This document shows positions 37,220-46,001 of a DNA stretch of 64,000 nt, in pieces. The translations under genes and the position numbers were made by a program. Positions within the stretch are counted from its first letter, which is position 1. The number at the start of each line of letters is the position of its first letter. The notes beneath the pieces were generated by a model. It had not been told where the DNA came from. It saw only the letters and a list, made by a program, of their open reading frames with translations, and did not search any database. The stretch is from NCBI GenBank assembly GCA_035319125.1, contig DATHDG010000015.1, positions 62,001 to 126,000 of the forward strand, given 5' to 3'. The DNA comes from Fen-1308 sp035319125. Lineage in GTDB: Bacteria > Nitrospirota > Thermodesulfovibrionia > Thermodesulfovibrionales > Dissulfurispiraceae.

Positions 37220-37771
37220 ATGGACAAGTTCTTTCTATTGGCCGACGATTGCATATTTGTCATTATTGATGTTCAGGATCGCCTGGCGGCTGTCATGCAG
37301 GCTCGCGACCAAGTCGTTGGAAACTGCCTTCACTTAATAGAACTTGCCAAGCTGTATAATATACCGGTTATTGTTACGGAGCAATATCCCAAAGGTCTTG
37401 GCCGCACGGTTGAACCTATCAGAAACGCATCGCCGTCTCTTGAACTGATCGAGAAATTAAGCTTCAGCTGTTGCAGTCAGCCGGACTTTATGAGGAGTAT
37501 GCACAAGTTAGCTCGAAATACAATAATTTTAGCTGGAATGGAGACGCATGTATGCGTTCTTCAAACATGTCTCGATCTCTTGAAACAAAAATACAATGTG
37601 CACTTGGTCAGTGATGCCGTGTGCTCCCGAACTAAGGATAACCGGGAAACAGGGATCGGGCTGATGCATGATGCCGGAGCTGTTGTTACTTGTACTGAAA
37701 CTGTACTGTTCCAGATTCTGAAGGTCGCCGGCAGCGAAGAATTTAAATCAATATCAAAGAGAATAAAATAA
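37220..37771 (+). CDS. isochorismatase-family cysteine hydrolase
   Basis: The 183-residue protein has the catalytic triad of the family: Asp in VIIDVQDRLA, Lys in TEQYPKGLG and Cys in GMETHVCVLQTCLDL. The fold is a Rossmann-like alpha/beta hydrolase that acts on isochorismate, nicotinamide or carbamates. The short form without fused domains and the neighbour YchJ-like gene do not indicate the substrate. Confidence 0.87.
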   Translation: MDKFFLLADDCIFVIIDVQDRLAAVMQARDQVVGNCLHLIELAKLYNIPVIVTEQYPKGLGRTVEPIRNASPSLELIEKLSFSCCSQPDFMRSMHKLARNTIILAGMETHVCVLQTCLDLLKQKYNVHLVSDAVCSRTKDNRETGIGLMHDAGAVVTCTETVLFQILKVAGSEEFKSISKRIK

Positions 37772-37789
37772 GCTTTATTATTTGCCGGA

Positions 37790-38851
37790 CTATGCTGAAA
37801 TGCATTTTACGAATTTGTCGATGTCAAACTCCAGATTGACTAATTCGTTAGCGCGATCGATCTTTCCTTTTTCGCGGATCATCGTATGCCCCATTATACG
37901 TTCGATTTTATCGACCGTTGTAAATGTGTCTGTCTCAACAGATATTATTGGGATGCCTTTCGATCGAGCCTTGCCAATTACAACATCACTTGTATTCAGC
38001 CCTCCGGTCAATATGATGCATTTTGTTGAAGTCTCCATTGAAACCAACTGAATGTCAGTCCTGTGAGCACCTGTAATTACAGCCTTGTTGGCGATACGTC
38101 TGAAATAATTGAGCGCCGAATCTACATCCATTGCTCCTATCGAAAAATTTTCCACAAAGTCGCCAAGGCAGTTGTGGCAGCAAAGAACCTTGCCGTTAAG
38201 GGCCTCCACAAGATGTTGGACTGTTACAGCTTCCAGCAGCTTGTCTTTGCGGAATATGCCATAAATCGGTACGCCAAACCTCTCTATAAATGGCTTTACA
38301 TCTTGCGTAACATGATTGATTATGTTTTCAGGCACCTTATTGAATACACCACCGCAAAACTGCATCCCAAACAGTTTGTGTGCACCAAGAATGGTATCGA
38401 TTGAAATATCGCCCCTCCATGGTTCGATTACCACAACCTTCGTGTTCAATTCATGCGCAAGAGTGAGAGAATCCATATTCAGCGAAGCGCCCTCGAAGAT
38501 ATCTGCACCACCGTGGATCAAAACATAATCCCTGTCTTTAAGATTGTTGATGCCAGTCATGACCTTTTTCCGCTCGTCTTTTATGTCGCCTTCAAGAATA
38601 CGGTTTTGTGTTTCATAACTTATGACGAATGGAGATATTATATCGAGCGGATCATCCAGCCCAAGCGCATCTCCTATAAACAGTGCGTCGGCATCATACA
38701 CATGGTGCACTTTCTTTACGGGAGCGGTGCCGAGTGGTTTTATATATCCGACACTGTAGCCCAGATGCATTAGCTGCCTCGCAAGACCTATGATGAAGAA
38801 AACCTTGCCGGCCTTAGGCCTGTTCGATGCGATCAATACAGGGACCATCAA
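37790..38851 (-). CDS. Pta-N/DRTGG-domain protein (BioD-like AAA_26 plus DRTGG)
   Basis: The 353-residue protein resembles the N-terminal part of long phosphotransacetylases: a BioD/CobQ-like P-loop domain (about residues 1-190) followed by a DRTGG domain (about 205-310, with LNYFRRIANKAVITGAHRTD and CIILTGGLNTSDVV). No phosphotransacetylase catalytic domain follows. The P loop reads SNRPKAGKVFF, lacking the first Gly and the Ser/Thr after Lys, so nucleotide hydrolysis is doubtful. It lies 33 bases downstream of the ADP-forming acetyl-CoA synthetase gene in the por operon, so a sensor role in acetyl-CoA metabolism is likely but unproven. Confidence 0.75.
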   Translation of the reverse strand: MMVPVLIASNRPKAGKVFFIIGLARQLMHLGYSVGYIKPLGTAPVKKVHHVYDADALFIGDALGLDDPLDIISPFVISYETQNRILEGDIKDERKKVMTGINNLKDRDYVLIHGGADIFEGASLNMDSLTLAHELNTKVVVIEPWRGDISIDTILGAHKLFGMQFCGGVFNKVPENIINHVTQDVKPFIERFGVPIYGIFRKDKLLEAVTVQHLVEALNGKVLCCHNCLGDFVENFSIGAMDVDSALNYFRRIANKAVITGAHRTDIQLVSMETSTKCIILTGGLNTSDVVIGKARSKGIPIISVETDTFTTVDKIERIMGHTMIREKGKIDRANELVNLEFDIDKFVKCISA

Positions 38852-38884
38852 TTTTCTCCTCGCGAATGTTTACTGCTGACCCGG

Positions 38885-40987
38885 CTATGCGCGGGGTTCT
38901 AAAACAATGCGCGAATCAAGTGCGAAAACACCTTTTTGCATCACCTTAATAGGATTGACCTCTATCTCTCTGATTATAGGAAAATCCTCGACAAGAGTCG
39001 ATATTTTCATGATAGCATCAACCAGAGGATTCAAATCCGCAGAATATGCGGCGGAGGCACTACTCAAAAATGGCGCATGACTACTAAGCTCAGCAACCAT
39101 ATCCTGTGCTTCTCCGCGCGAAACGGGCGCAATCCTGCACGCCACTGCGTTCGACTGCTCAGTAAGTGAACCACTTTGACGCAAGACAATAATATGTCCA
39201 AAAGTCTTGTCATGATTAACGCTTAATATAAGCTCGTCGCCCTCTTCTATCATTCGGCAGACATTGACTCCTGCTATATAAGCTTCCGGCATAAATCTTT
39301 TTACATTAGCTGTGATCTCCGTGAAGGCTTCCGCAGCACTGTCTGCAGACTCTATTTTTAGCTGAACACCGCCCACATCAGTCTTGCATCTGATATCCGG
39401 CGAAGCAATTTTCATTACTACAGGATAACCCAGTCTTTGGCTTATTGCAGCCGCATCCCTCGATGTTCTTGCAAGCCCATATTCCGGGAAAGAAAAACCA
39501 TAATTTGTCAGAATAGGCATAGCAGACTCGATTTCAAACTCGCTAATGCCCGTTGCTAACAGTGAATCAATCTCCATCTGCACCGCCTTCCTGCTCTCAT
39601 GAGAAGCAATATAACTCTCGTTATCTCTTTTCTTCTTCCTCCTGGCAATAGTATATTCACAAAGCGTCCTGTAAGCTGCCACAGCCACCTCAGGATATGC
39701 AAAAGACGGCACACCGCTTGCTCGCATCCGCTCTATTGCAGGACGCACTTTCTTACCACCTATGAAAGCGGTAATAATAGGTTTGTCCGTTTTAGCCGCC
39801 ATATTAATTATGATTTCTGCAGTATTGTCTATATCGGTCATTGCCTGGGGTGTAAGCAGTACCAGGATGCCATCAACATTTTCGTCCGTTATAGCTGCAT
39901 CAAGTACAGCGGCATATCTTTCCGATGTGGCGTCACAAATAATATCGATCGGATTGTAAAGCGAAGCTATCGATGGAAGCCGCGCTGCAACCGCATTGAT
40001 GGATGTTCTTGTCATCGGCACTAAGGCCACTCCAAGTTTATCTGCGGCATCAGCTGCCAAGATGCCAGGCCCTCCCGCGTTTGTAATTATCAGAAGTCTA
40101 TCCCCAGCAGGCAACTTTCCACTGGCAAATATCAGCGCAAGGTCAAATAAATCCTGGATGCCTTCAGCTCTTATTATGCCGGTCTGCTTGAATGCCGCTG
40201 CAAACGCCGTGTCTGAACCGGCAAGGGCGCCGGTGTGTGATGAAGCGGCACGCGCACCAGATAAAGTGCCTCCAGATTTCAGAAAAATAATCGGTTTCAT
40301 CTGAGCGGATTTTCTAGCAACTTCCATAAACCGTCTGCCGTCAACAACATCCTCAACATAGCCCAATATGACATCCGTCTCCGGATCATTGACAAAATAT
40401 TCTAAAAAGTCCGTTTCATTAAGATCAGATTTATTGCCAAGACTTACCACCTTGGAAAAACCGAATTTGTGGTCCAGTGCCCAGTCCATAATTGCAACGC
40501 CGAGAGCGCCGGACTGAGAAAAGAAGGCAGTTCTGCCTTTAATAGCCTCTCCGCCGAAGGCTGCATTCATATTGTTTGCAGTATTGATTACGCCCAGGCA
40601 ATTTGGTCCAAGGATTCTTATGCCGTATTCGCTGGCTAGCTTGGACAATTCCTGCTCAAGAAGGAGCCCGCCATGCCCTGTCTCCCTGAACCCCGCACTG
40701 ATCACAACAGCAGCTTTTATCTTTGCCGAACCGCAATCCCTTATCACTTCAGGCAATGATGCCGCTGGAACGCATATTACTACAAGGTCAACTTGTTGCC
40801 CGATTGAAGATAATGAAGGATAGGCCTTAAGTCCGAGGATCTCGGATGCTTGCCGGTTAACCGGATATATACCGCCGCGGTAAGCAGAGTTGATAAGATT
40901 GTTGAGAACGGCATAGCCAACCTTCTTGGCATTGCACGATGCTCCAATGACTGCAATCGTTCTAGGATTGAAAAAATCGTTGAGCAT
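38885..40987 (-). CDS. ADP-forming acetyl-CoA synthetase (single-chain acyl-CoA synthetase, NDP-forming)
   Basis: The product (700 residues from ATG 40985-40987) has a CoA-binding domain (PRTIAVIGASCNAKKVG), a succinyl-CoA ligase-like domain with the phospho-His motif SSHTGALAGSD near residue 250, and a C-terminal ATP-grasp domain (LGYPVVMKIASPDIRCKTDVGG). It converts acetyl-CoA, ADP and phosphate to acetate and ATP, a route typical of archaea and some anaerobic bacteria. It follows the por genes on the same strand, so pyruvate oxidation can yield ATP directly. The fused alpha-beta order matches bacterial single-chain forms. A TTG one codon upstream is a less likely start. Confidence 0.9.
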   Translation of the reverse strand: MLNDFFNPRTIAVIGASCNAKKVGYAVLNNLINSAYRGGIYPVNRQASEILGLKAYPSLSSIGQQVDLVVICVPAASLPEVIRDCGSAKIKAAVVISAGFRETGHGGLLLEQELSKLASEYGIRILGPNCLGVINTANNMNAAFGGEAIKGRTAFFSQSGALGVAIMDWALDHKFGFSKVVSLGNKSDLNETDFLEYFVNDPETDVILGYVEDVVDGRRFMEVARKSAQMKPIIFLKSGGTLSGARAASSHTGALAGSDTAFAAAFKQTGIIRAEGIQDLFDLALIFASGKLPAGDRLLIITNAGGPGILAADAADKLGVALVPMTRTSINAVAARLPSIASLYNPIDIICDATSERYAAVLDAAITDENVDGILVLLTPQAMTDIDNTAEIIINMAAKTDKPIITAFIGGKKVRPAIERMRASGVPSFAYPEVAVAAYRTLCEYTIARRKKKRDNESYIASHESRKAVQMEIDSLLATGISEFEIESAMPILTNYGFSFPEYGLARTSRDAAAISQRLGYPVVMKIASPDIRCKTDVGGVQLKIESADSAAEAFTEITANVKRFMPEAYIAGVNVCRMIEEGDELILSVNHDKTFGHIIVLRQSGSLTEQSNAVACRIAPVSRGEAQDMVAELSSHAPFLSSASAAYSADLNPLVDAIMKISTLVEDFPIIREIEVNPIKVMQKGVFALDSRIVLEPRA

Positions 40988-41028
40988 CAATACCCCCGGC
41001 TAGGCCGTTCTCACGGACCCCAAATCAT

Positions 41029-42000
41029 TTACTGCCAGTTGAGATTTTCCGGCTGCCCCAATGGAGGTGCCGTATTTTCCTGGTCCTGCAGCAACCTAGC
41101 CCAGTTTTCATCAACCTGCGCCTGGGCTGCGATTAGCATCCATTCGTTTTCCGAGGTGAACATATGTTTAAATCGACCTTGCGGCTTTAAAAATCTCATA
41201 AGATCTTTTTTGTCTTTTGGAGTAAACGTGACCTTTGTAATCCCATCTTCTATTTCATAAAGCGGCCAGTAGCATGTTTCCACAGCCAGCCTCGAAAGCC
41301 TTATTGCATCATTTGTCTGCGACCTCCAGCCACGATTGCAGGGTGCTATTATGTTAAGAAACTTCGGCCCTTTTATGTCTAAAGCTTTCCTTACTTTCTT
41401 CATTAGATCAGGCCAATGGCTGGGTGACGCCTGCGCAACATAAGGAATACCATGCGCTGCCATGATCCTTGTCAAGTCCTTTCTCTGCTGTAGCTTTCCC
41501 GGGATTTCAGTGCCGGCAGGGCATGTGGTTGTATCGGCGCCAAAGGGAGTTGCTGATGAACGCTGTATCCCGGTATTCATATATGCTCCGTTGTCATAAC
41601 ATATATAAATCATATCGTGGCCGCGCTCCATTGCGCCTGAGAGGCTCTGAAACCCGATATCATATGTGCCGCCGTCGCCGCCAAAGGCTATGAATTTGAT
41701 CCTTTCTTTGATCTTGCCCTGCTTCTTAAGTGACCGGTACATAGTTTCGATACCCGATATCGTTGCCGCAGCATTTGCAAATGCGCTGTGTATCCAGGGA
41801 ATTTTCCATGCAGTGTATTCTGATATGCAGGATGAAACCTCAAGACAGCCGGTCGCATTCGCCGCAATAACAGGGTATTGTGCGGCAAGTAGTACCATCT
41901 TGACAACAATCGGTGCACCGCATCCGGAGCACAGGCGATGTCCGGGTGAAAACAACTCTTCCTTTTTCGACAGTTCTTTTAAACTTAACGATGTAGGCAT
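41029..42000 (-). CDS. porB: pyruvate:ferredoxin oxidoreductase subunit beta
   Basis: The 323-residue subunit binds thiamine diphosphate. It has PGHRLCSGCGAPIVVKM near the N-terminus, FGGDGGTYDIGFQSLSGA (the TPP magnesium motif GDGG..DIG) and YDNGAYMNTGIQRSSATPFGA. Four cysteines (including CSGC) fit the proximal 4Fe-4S cluster of PorB. It lies 1 base downstream of porA. Together Por subunits oxidise pyruvate to acetyl-CoA and CO2 and reduce ferredoxin. Confidence 0.92.
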   Translation of the reverse strand: MPTSLSLKELSKKEELFSPGHRLCSGCGAPIVVKMVLLAAQYPVIAANATGCLEVSSCISEYTAWKIPWIHSAFANAAATISGIETMYRSLKKQGKIKERIKFIAFGGDGGTYDIGFQSLSGAMERGHDMIYICYDNGAYMNTGIQRSSATPFGADTTTCPAGTEIPGKLQQRKDLTRIMAAHGIPYVAQASPSHWPDLMKKVRKALDIKGPKFLNIIAPCNRGWRSQTNDAIRLSRLAVETCYWPLYEIEDGITKVTFTPKDKKDLMRFLKPQGRFKHMFTSENEWMLIAAQAQVDENWARLLQDQENTAPPLGQPENLNWQ

Positions 42001-42001
42001 A

Positions 42002-43183
42002 TTACTCCCTCACCCCTATGTATTCTTTCGCAGAGTTTATTTTGCCGTCCTTAGCAATCTGAACGAGCTCTTTTAGAACATTTTCAGCATGCACGGGCAT
42101 ATAATCGCGCCCTCCGAGCCCAAAAATCTTGTTTATAATCAGCGGCCTTTCTGCGGATTGATACATCGCCGCAGCAATATCCAGATAGAGTGGCCCGTGA
42201 GAACCTCCAAAGCAATCTGCTCGGTCAAGTACAGCCACCGCCTTAACATGCTTAAGGGCCTCGCGGATTTCAGCATACGGAAATGGCCTGAAAAGACGGG
42301 GCTTAAGTACACCGGCTTTTACTCCATTTTCACGGAACTGGTCGACCACTTCCTTTGTAGTTCCTGCTGCTGAACTCATAACGACAATTGCCACTTCAGC
42401 ATCATCCAATTTGTATTTCTCAAGCAGCCCGTAGCTCCTGCCTGAAATCTTCTCAAATTCCTTTGCCACCTCGAGAACGGCCTTGGGGACTCCGCTCATC
42501 ACATGCTCATGAGCCTTGCGATATTCCATATACATGTCAGTCAGTATAAGAGGCCCATAACTGACAGGATGTTTAATATCAAGCATAGGACTCACCGCTT
42601 TATATTCGCCAATAAACTTTGAGGCAGTTTCATCGTCTATCCATTCCATAGTTTGAATAGAGTGACTCGTAATAAAGCCGTCCATGCCGACCATCACCGG
42701 TAGCCTCACGTCCATATGTTCGGCGATCCTGAAAGCCTGGAGCATGTTGTCAAAGGCTTCCTGAGCGTTTTCGGAAAACAGCTGGATCCAGCCGCAGTCA
42801 CGCGCTCCCATTGCATCGGAATGATCGCCATGAATATTTATTGGTGCGGACAAAGCCCTGTTTGCAACTCCCATTACTATGGGAAGCCTGAGACCGGATG
42901 CAATAAAGAGCATTTCCCACATGAACGCAAGCCCTTGGGAAGAAGTAGCAGTCGCCACCCGACCTCCAGCAGCAGCAGCCCCAATGCAAGCGCTCATGGC
43001 GCTGTGCTCGCTTTCAGCAAGCACCATTTCTGTATTGACCTGGCCATTTGACACAAAGGACGTAAACCGCTGCATTATTTCGGTCGCCGGTGTTATTGGA
43101 TATGCGCCGCACACATCAGGATTAGCGATGCGCATGGCGTTAGCAACTGCCTCATTGCCGGTAGCCGCAATCTTTCTATGCAT
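42002..43183 (-). CDS. porA: pyruvate:ferredoxin oxidoreductase subunit alpha
   Basis: From ATG at 43181-43183 the product is 393 residues. It has GNEAVANAMRIANPDVCGAY at the N-terminus, YPITPATEIMQ (substrate site, with the conserved Pro-Ile-Thr-Pro), and EHSAMSACIGAAAAGGRVAT with the TPP-activating Glu. The open frame reaches 28 codons further into porD, but the ATG sharing a base with the porD stop (TAATG) gives the family N-terminus. It forms the catalytic core with PorB. Confidence 0.93.
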   Translation of the reverse strand: MHRKIAATGNEAVANAMRIANPDVCGAYPITPATEIMQRFTSFVSNGQVNTEMVLAESEHSAMSACIGAAAAGGRVATATSSQGLAFMWEMLFIASGLRLPIVMGVANRALSAPINIHGDHSDAMGARDCGWIQLFSENAQEAFDNMLQAFRIAEHMDVRLPVMVGMDGFITSHSIQTMEWIDDETASKFIGEYKAVSPMLDIKHPVSYGPLILTDMYMEYRKAHEHVMSGVPKAVLEVAKEFEKISGRSYGLLEKYKLDDAEVAIVVMSSAAGTTKEVVDQFRENGVKAGVLKPRLFRPFPYAEIREALKHVKAVAVLDRADCFGGSHGPLYLDIAAAMYQSAERPLIINKIFGLGGRDYMPVHAENVLKELVQIAKDGKINSAKEYIGVRE

Positions 43184-43470
43184 TACTTGCCCTCCTCTTC
43201 CATAACTATCGCTTTGTTGCCTTTCTTGCCTGGGCATTCGAGGGCACAAAGGCCACATCCTTTGCAATAATCATAATCAAACTCTCCCCGCTTGCTGTCT
43301 TTTACCTTAATAGCCATGTCCGGGCAGTATATCCAGCACAGAAGGCACTGTATGCAATTTTCCGGTATCCATCTCGGCCTGAAGGCACGCCACGAACCGG
43401 TTTTGAATTTGCGCGAACTGCCCGGTTCCGTGATAACTGCACCAGGCGTGACTTCTTTCCATGTCTTCAT
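43183..43470 (-). CDS. porD: pyruvate:ferredoxin oxidoreductase subunit delta (2x4Fe-4S ferredoxin)
   Basis: The 95-residue protein has two ferredoxin motifs, CIQCLLCWIYCP and CKGCGLCALECP, each with a C-terminal Pro, binding two 4Fe-4S clusters. It passes electrons from PorB to external ferredoxin. The start overlaps the porC stop by 4 bases and the stop overlaps the porA start. Confidence 0.94.
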   Translation of the reverse strand: MKTWKEVTPGAVITEPGSSRKFKTGSWRAFRPRWIPENCIQCLLCWIYCPDMAIKVKDSKRGEFDYDYCKGCGLCALECPGKKGNKAIVMEEEGK

Positions 43471-44042
43471 CCTTCTACTACCTCCTCATACCCTCGCCGT
43501 GTAGCATCGAGATTCCCCTCGATAATCTTGCGGGAAAACTTCTTGCCGAAGCTTTTTTCAACATCTTTCAATGCTGCATCAAGGCTGATCAGTCCGGACA
43601 CTTTAGACAGTGCGCCGACCAATGTCGCATTTGGCAGGGGGCGACCGATTGTCTCCACTGCAATCTTGGTCGCATCAACGGTATACACCTTTTGACCCGG
43701 TTTTGCGTTCAGCTTGCTTCGCACTTCTTTCGCGCTTTTCGAGCTGTTAACAATATATACCGCATCTTCATCTGTGCCTTCCTGAATATTGACGTTATCG
43801 ATAAGTGTAGCATCGACAATAACAACAATATCCGGCTTCGTAACAGGACAGTGCAAGCGGAGTTCCCTGTCGCTGATCCTGGTAAAGGCGCGAAGCGGTG
43901 CACCCGCTCTTTCCGGTCCATACTCCGGGAAGGCTTGAACATAGCGGCCTCCGCTCAGGCAGGCATCAGCAAATACCTTAGCCGCCGTTACTGTTCCCTG
44001 GCCCCCTCTTCCATGCCAGCGAATCTCTATACTTTCAGCCAT
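43467..44042 (-). CDS. porC: pyruvate:ferredoxin oxidoreductase subunit gamma
   Basis: The 191-residue subunit starts MAESIEIRWHGRGGQGTVTA, the PorC/POR_N signature, and has PEYGPERAGAPLRAFTRIS and ALSKVSGLISLDAALKDV. It is the CoA-binding gamma subunit of the heterotetrameric enzyme and the first gene of the operon porC-porD-porA-porB, followed by the acetyl-CoA synthetase and DRTGG genes. Confidence 0.92.
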   Translation of the reverse strand: MAESIEIRWHGRGGQGTVTAAKVFADACLSGGRYVQAFPEYGPERAGAPLRAFTRISDRELRLHCPVTKPDIVVIVDATLIDNVNIQEGTDEDAVYIVNSSKSAKEVRSKLNAKPGQKVYTVDATKIAVETIGRPLPNATLVGALSKVSGLISLDAALKDVEKSFGKKFSRKIIEGNLDATRRGYEEVVEG

Positions 44043-44194
44043 TTTTCCACCTCGCTAATTATTTTGCCAGTTATAGAATTCTGCTTCTCAATTAATACGA
44101 AGTTCATTGTCTTCCCGTCAATAGCTGACTGGAAATCCCAAATCGTCAAGAATGCTTCACTGAAAATACTGAATAAAAAGACAGCCCAGTTCAT
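44027..44194 (-). CDS. possible 55-codon leader ORF upstream of porC
   Basis: On the minus strand ATG 44192-44194 opens a 55-residue frame starting MNWAVFLFSIFSEAFLTIWD that ends at TAG 44027-44029, overlapping the porC start. It lacks a clear Shine-Dalgarno and matches no known family; a coupled leader for the por operon is possible, chance equally so. It lies in the stretch between porC and parA (44043-44404), where otherwise only AT-rich promoter-like sequence is seen. Confidence 0.2.
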   Translation of the reverse strand: MNWAVFLFSIFSEAFLTIWDFQSAIDGKTMNFVLIEKQNSITGKIISEVEKWLKV

Positions 44195-44404
44195 TCGGAA
44201 ATAGGCCGCTTTACTCTACTGGACATTCGCTTAATCAATCGGTAATTTTAATTTTAACAAATTCAACGCCTTAATCGCTAGACCTTGCTTGTTTCAGATA
44301 AAATAATGTTGCTACAATATTGTCACAATACATTTTTCGATTATAAAGCTGCCATTCGGCTTAATTAGTAATCAATTATATTAAAATGATACAATAATTC
44401 GCTT

Positions 44405-45175
44405 ATGGGAAAAATCATAGTTATAGCAAACCAAAAAGGCGGCGTAGGCAAGACTACAACTGCTGTTAATCTATCGGCATCTCTGGCGCTGGCCGACAAG
44501 GAAGTTTTGGCTATAGACACCGACCCTCAAGGCAATCTTTCGAGCGGTCTCGGTATAAATCGCAGCGAAGTCGGTCAAAGTCTTTATGATGTTTACACCG
44601 GCAGAATAAGCCTGGCTGATGCTATCTCCAAGACGCGTATTCCGCATCTGCACATTGTACCTTCGACGATTGACCTGCTTGCTGTAGAAATCGAGCTGGT
44701 TAGCAAGGATGACCGGGAAAAATTGCTGCTAAATGCATTGTCTCAAATCAGAGACAAATATCAGTTTATCTTCATTGACTGTCCGCCATCTCTAGGACTC
44801 CTGACACTTAACGGACTGGTTGCAGCAGATTCCATCATCGTGCCTGTTCAGTGTGAGTATTATTCCTTAGAAGGGCTCAGCCTGCTGACACGTACTTTGA
44901 AGCTTGTAAGATCTTCATTTAATCAGGCCCTTGAGATCGAGGGGATATTGCTGACCATGTTCGATCCTCGCAATACTTTGTCGTATCAGGTAGCTGAAGA
45001 AGTAAAAAAGCATTTCGGTGAGAAGGTATACAAGACACAGATCCCGCGCAACGTTACACTTGGCGAAGCACCGAGCCATGGCAAACCGGCGATCTTATAT
45101 GATGCTAGATCAAAAGGCGCTCAAAGCTATGTTGCGCTAGCAAAGGAGATTCTGCATGAAGGCAGCCCTCGGTAA
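44405..45175 (+). CDS. parA: chromosome partitioning ATPase ParA (Soj)
   Basis: The 256-residue protein is a small chromosomal ParA: the deviant Walker A motif NQKGGVGKTTTAVNLSASLA at the N-terminus with the signature Lys, the A' motif AIDTDPQGNLSSGLG and Walker B FIFIDCPPSLGLL. It has no N-terminal HTH, as is usual for chromosomal ParA. ParB follows with a 20-base overlap, so they are coupled. It sits about 7 kb from dnaA, typical for an origin-proximal par locus. Confidence 0.95.
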   Translation: MGKIIVIANQKGGVGKTTTAVNLSASLALADKEVLAIDTDPQGNLSSGLGINRSEVGQSLYDVYTGRISLADAISKTRIPHLHIVPSTIDLLAVEIELVSKDDREKLLLNALSQIRDKYQFIFIDCPPSLGLLTLNGLVAADSIIVPVQCEYYSLEGLSLLTRTLKLVRSSFNQALEIEGILLTMFDPRNTLSYQVAEEVKKHFGEKVYKTQIPRNVTLGEAPSHGKPAILYDARSKGAQSYVALAKEILHEGSPR

Positions 45176-46001
45176 GGGTCTTGACGCTTTGCTTCCGGAT
45201 AGAGGAAGCGAGATCATAGAGATCGAGATAGGCAATATCGTTCCCAACAAACACCAGCCGAGAAAAATATTCAGGGACGACGCCCTTAAAGAACTTGCCA
45301 CTTCGATAAAAGAAAAGGGTGTTCTACAACCTATAATTGTATCAAGACTGGGCGACGGTACTTTCCGGCTTATCGCGGGCGAGCGCAGATGGAGGGCATC
45401 TAAACAAGCCGGGCTGAAAAAGGTGCCGTCTCTTGTCAAAGACGTATCATCACAGGACGCGATCGAGATAGCATTGATAGAGAACATTCAGCGAGAAGAG
45501 CTTAATGCAATTGAAACAGCAGATGCCTTCCACAGCCTGATGCAAGACTTCAATCTAACTCAGGAAGCTCTTGCAGAGCGTGTAGGCAAGGATAGGGCGA
45601 CCGTAGCAAACTACTTACGCATCCGCAAGCTTCCGCTGGAAATCAAGTCCCTTATTAACGATGGAAGCCTGTCGGTAGGCCACGCCAAAGCCATCCTATC
45701 GATAGAAAACACGCAAAACCAGATTGCTGCTGCCGAGAAGATCGCAAAGGAAGGATTCAGTGTTAGAGCAGCCGAAGCCCTCTGTGCCGAAATCAACAGT
45801 AAGTCCGGTGAACGGCAATCTGCTGTTGCTCGAAAAGACCGTAAGAAGCTGCCGGAGGTTGCGGAGCTGGAAAATAAATTAATTAGAGCCTTGGGTACCA
45901 AAGTCAGGCTTCATCACAGAGGAAAGAAAGGTAGAATCGAAATCGAGTACTACTCTTTGGACGAGCTTGACCGGCTTCTGGAGCTTTTGCTCGACAAGTG
46001 A
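45156..46001 (+). CDS. parB: chromosome partitioning protein ParB (Spo0J)
   Basis: The 281-residue protein begins KAALGKGLDALLPDR and has the CTP-binding core with NKHQPRKIF and RLIAGERRWRASK (the GERR box), the ENIQREELN segment, the HTH that reads parS (LTQEALAERVGKDRATVANYLR) and a C-terminal dimerisation domain. ParB loads at parS as a CTP clamp and spreads. No good parS match (TGTTTCACGTGAAACA) was found by eye in the window. Its last 52 bases overlap the convergent GDSL gene. Confidence 0.95.
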   Translation: MKAALGKGLDALLPDRGSEIIEIEIGNIVPNKHQPRKIFRDDALKELATSIKEKGVLQPIIVSRLGDGTFRLIAGERRWRASKQAGLKKVPSLVKDVSSQDAIEIALIENIQREELNAIETADAFHSLMQDFNLTQEALAERVGKDRATVANYLRIRKLPLEIKSLINDGSLSVGHAKAILSIENTQNQIAAAEKIAKEGFSVRAAEALCAEINSKSGERQSAVARKDRKKLPEVAELENKLIRALGTKVRLHHRGKKGRIEIEYYSLDELDRLLELLLDK

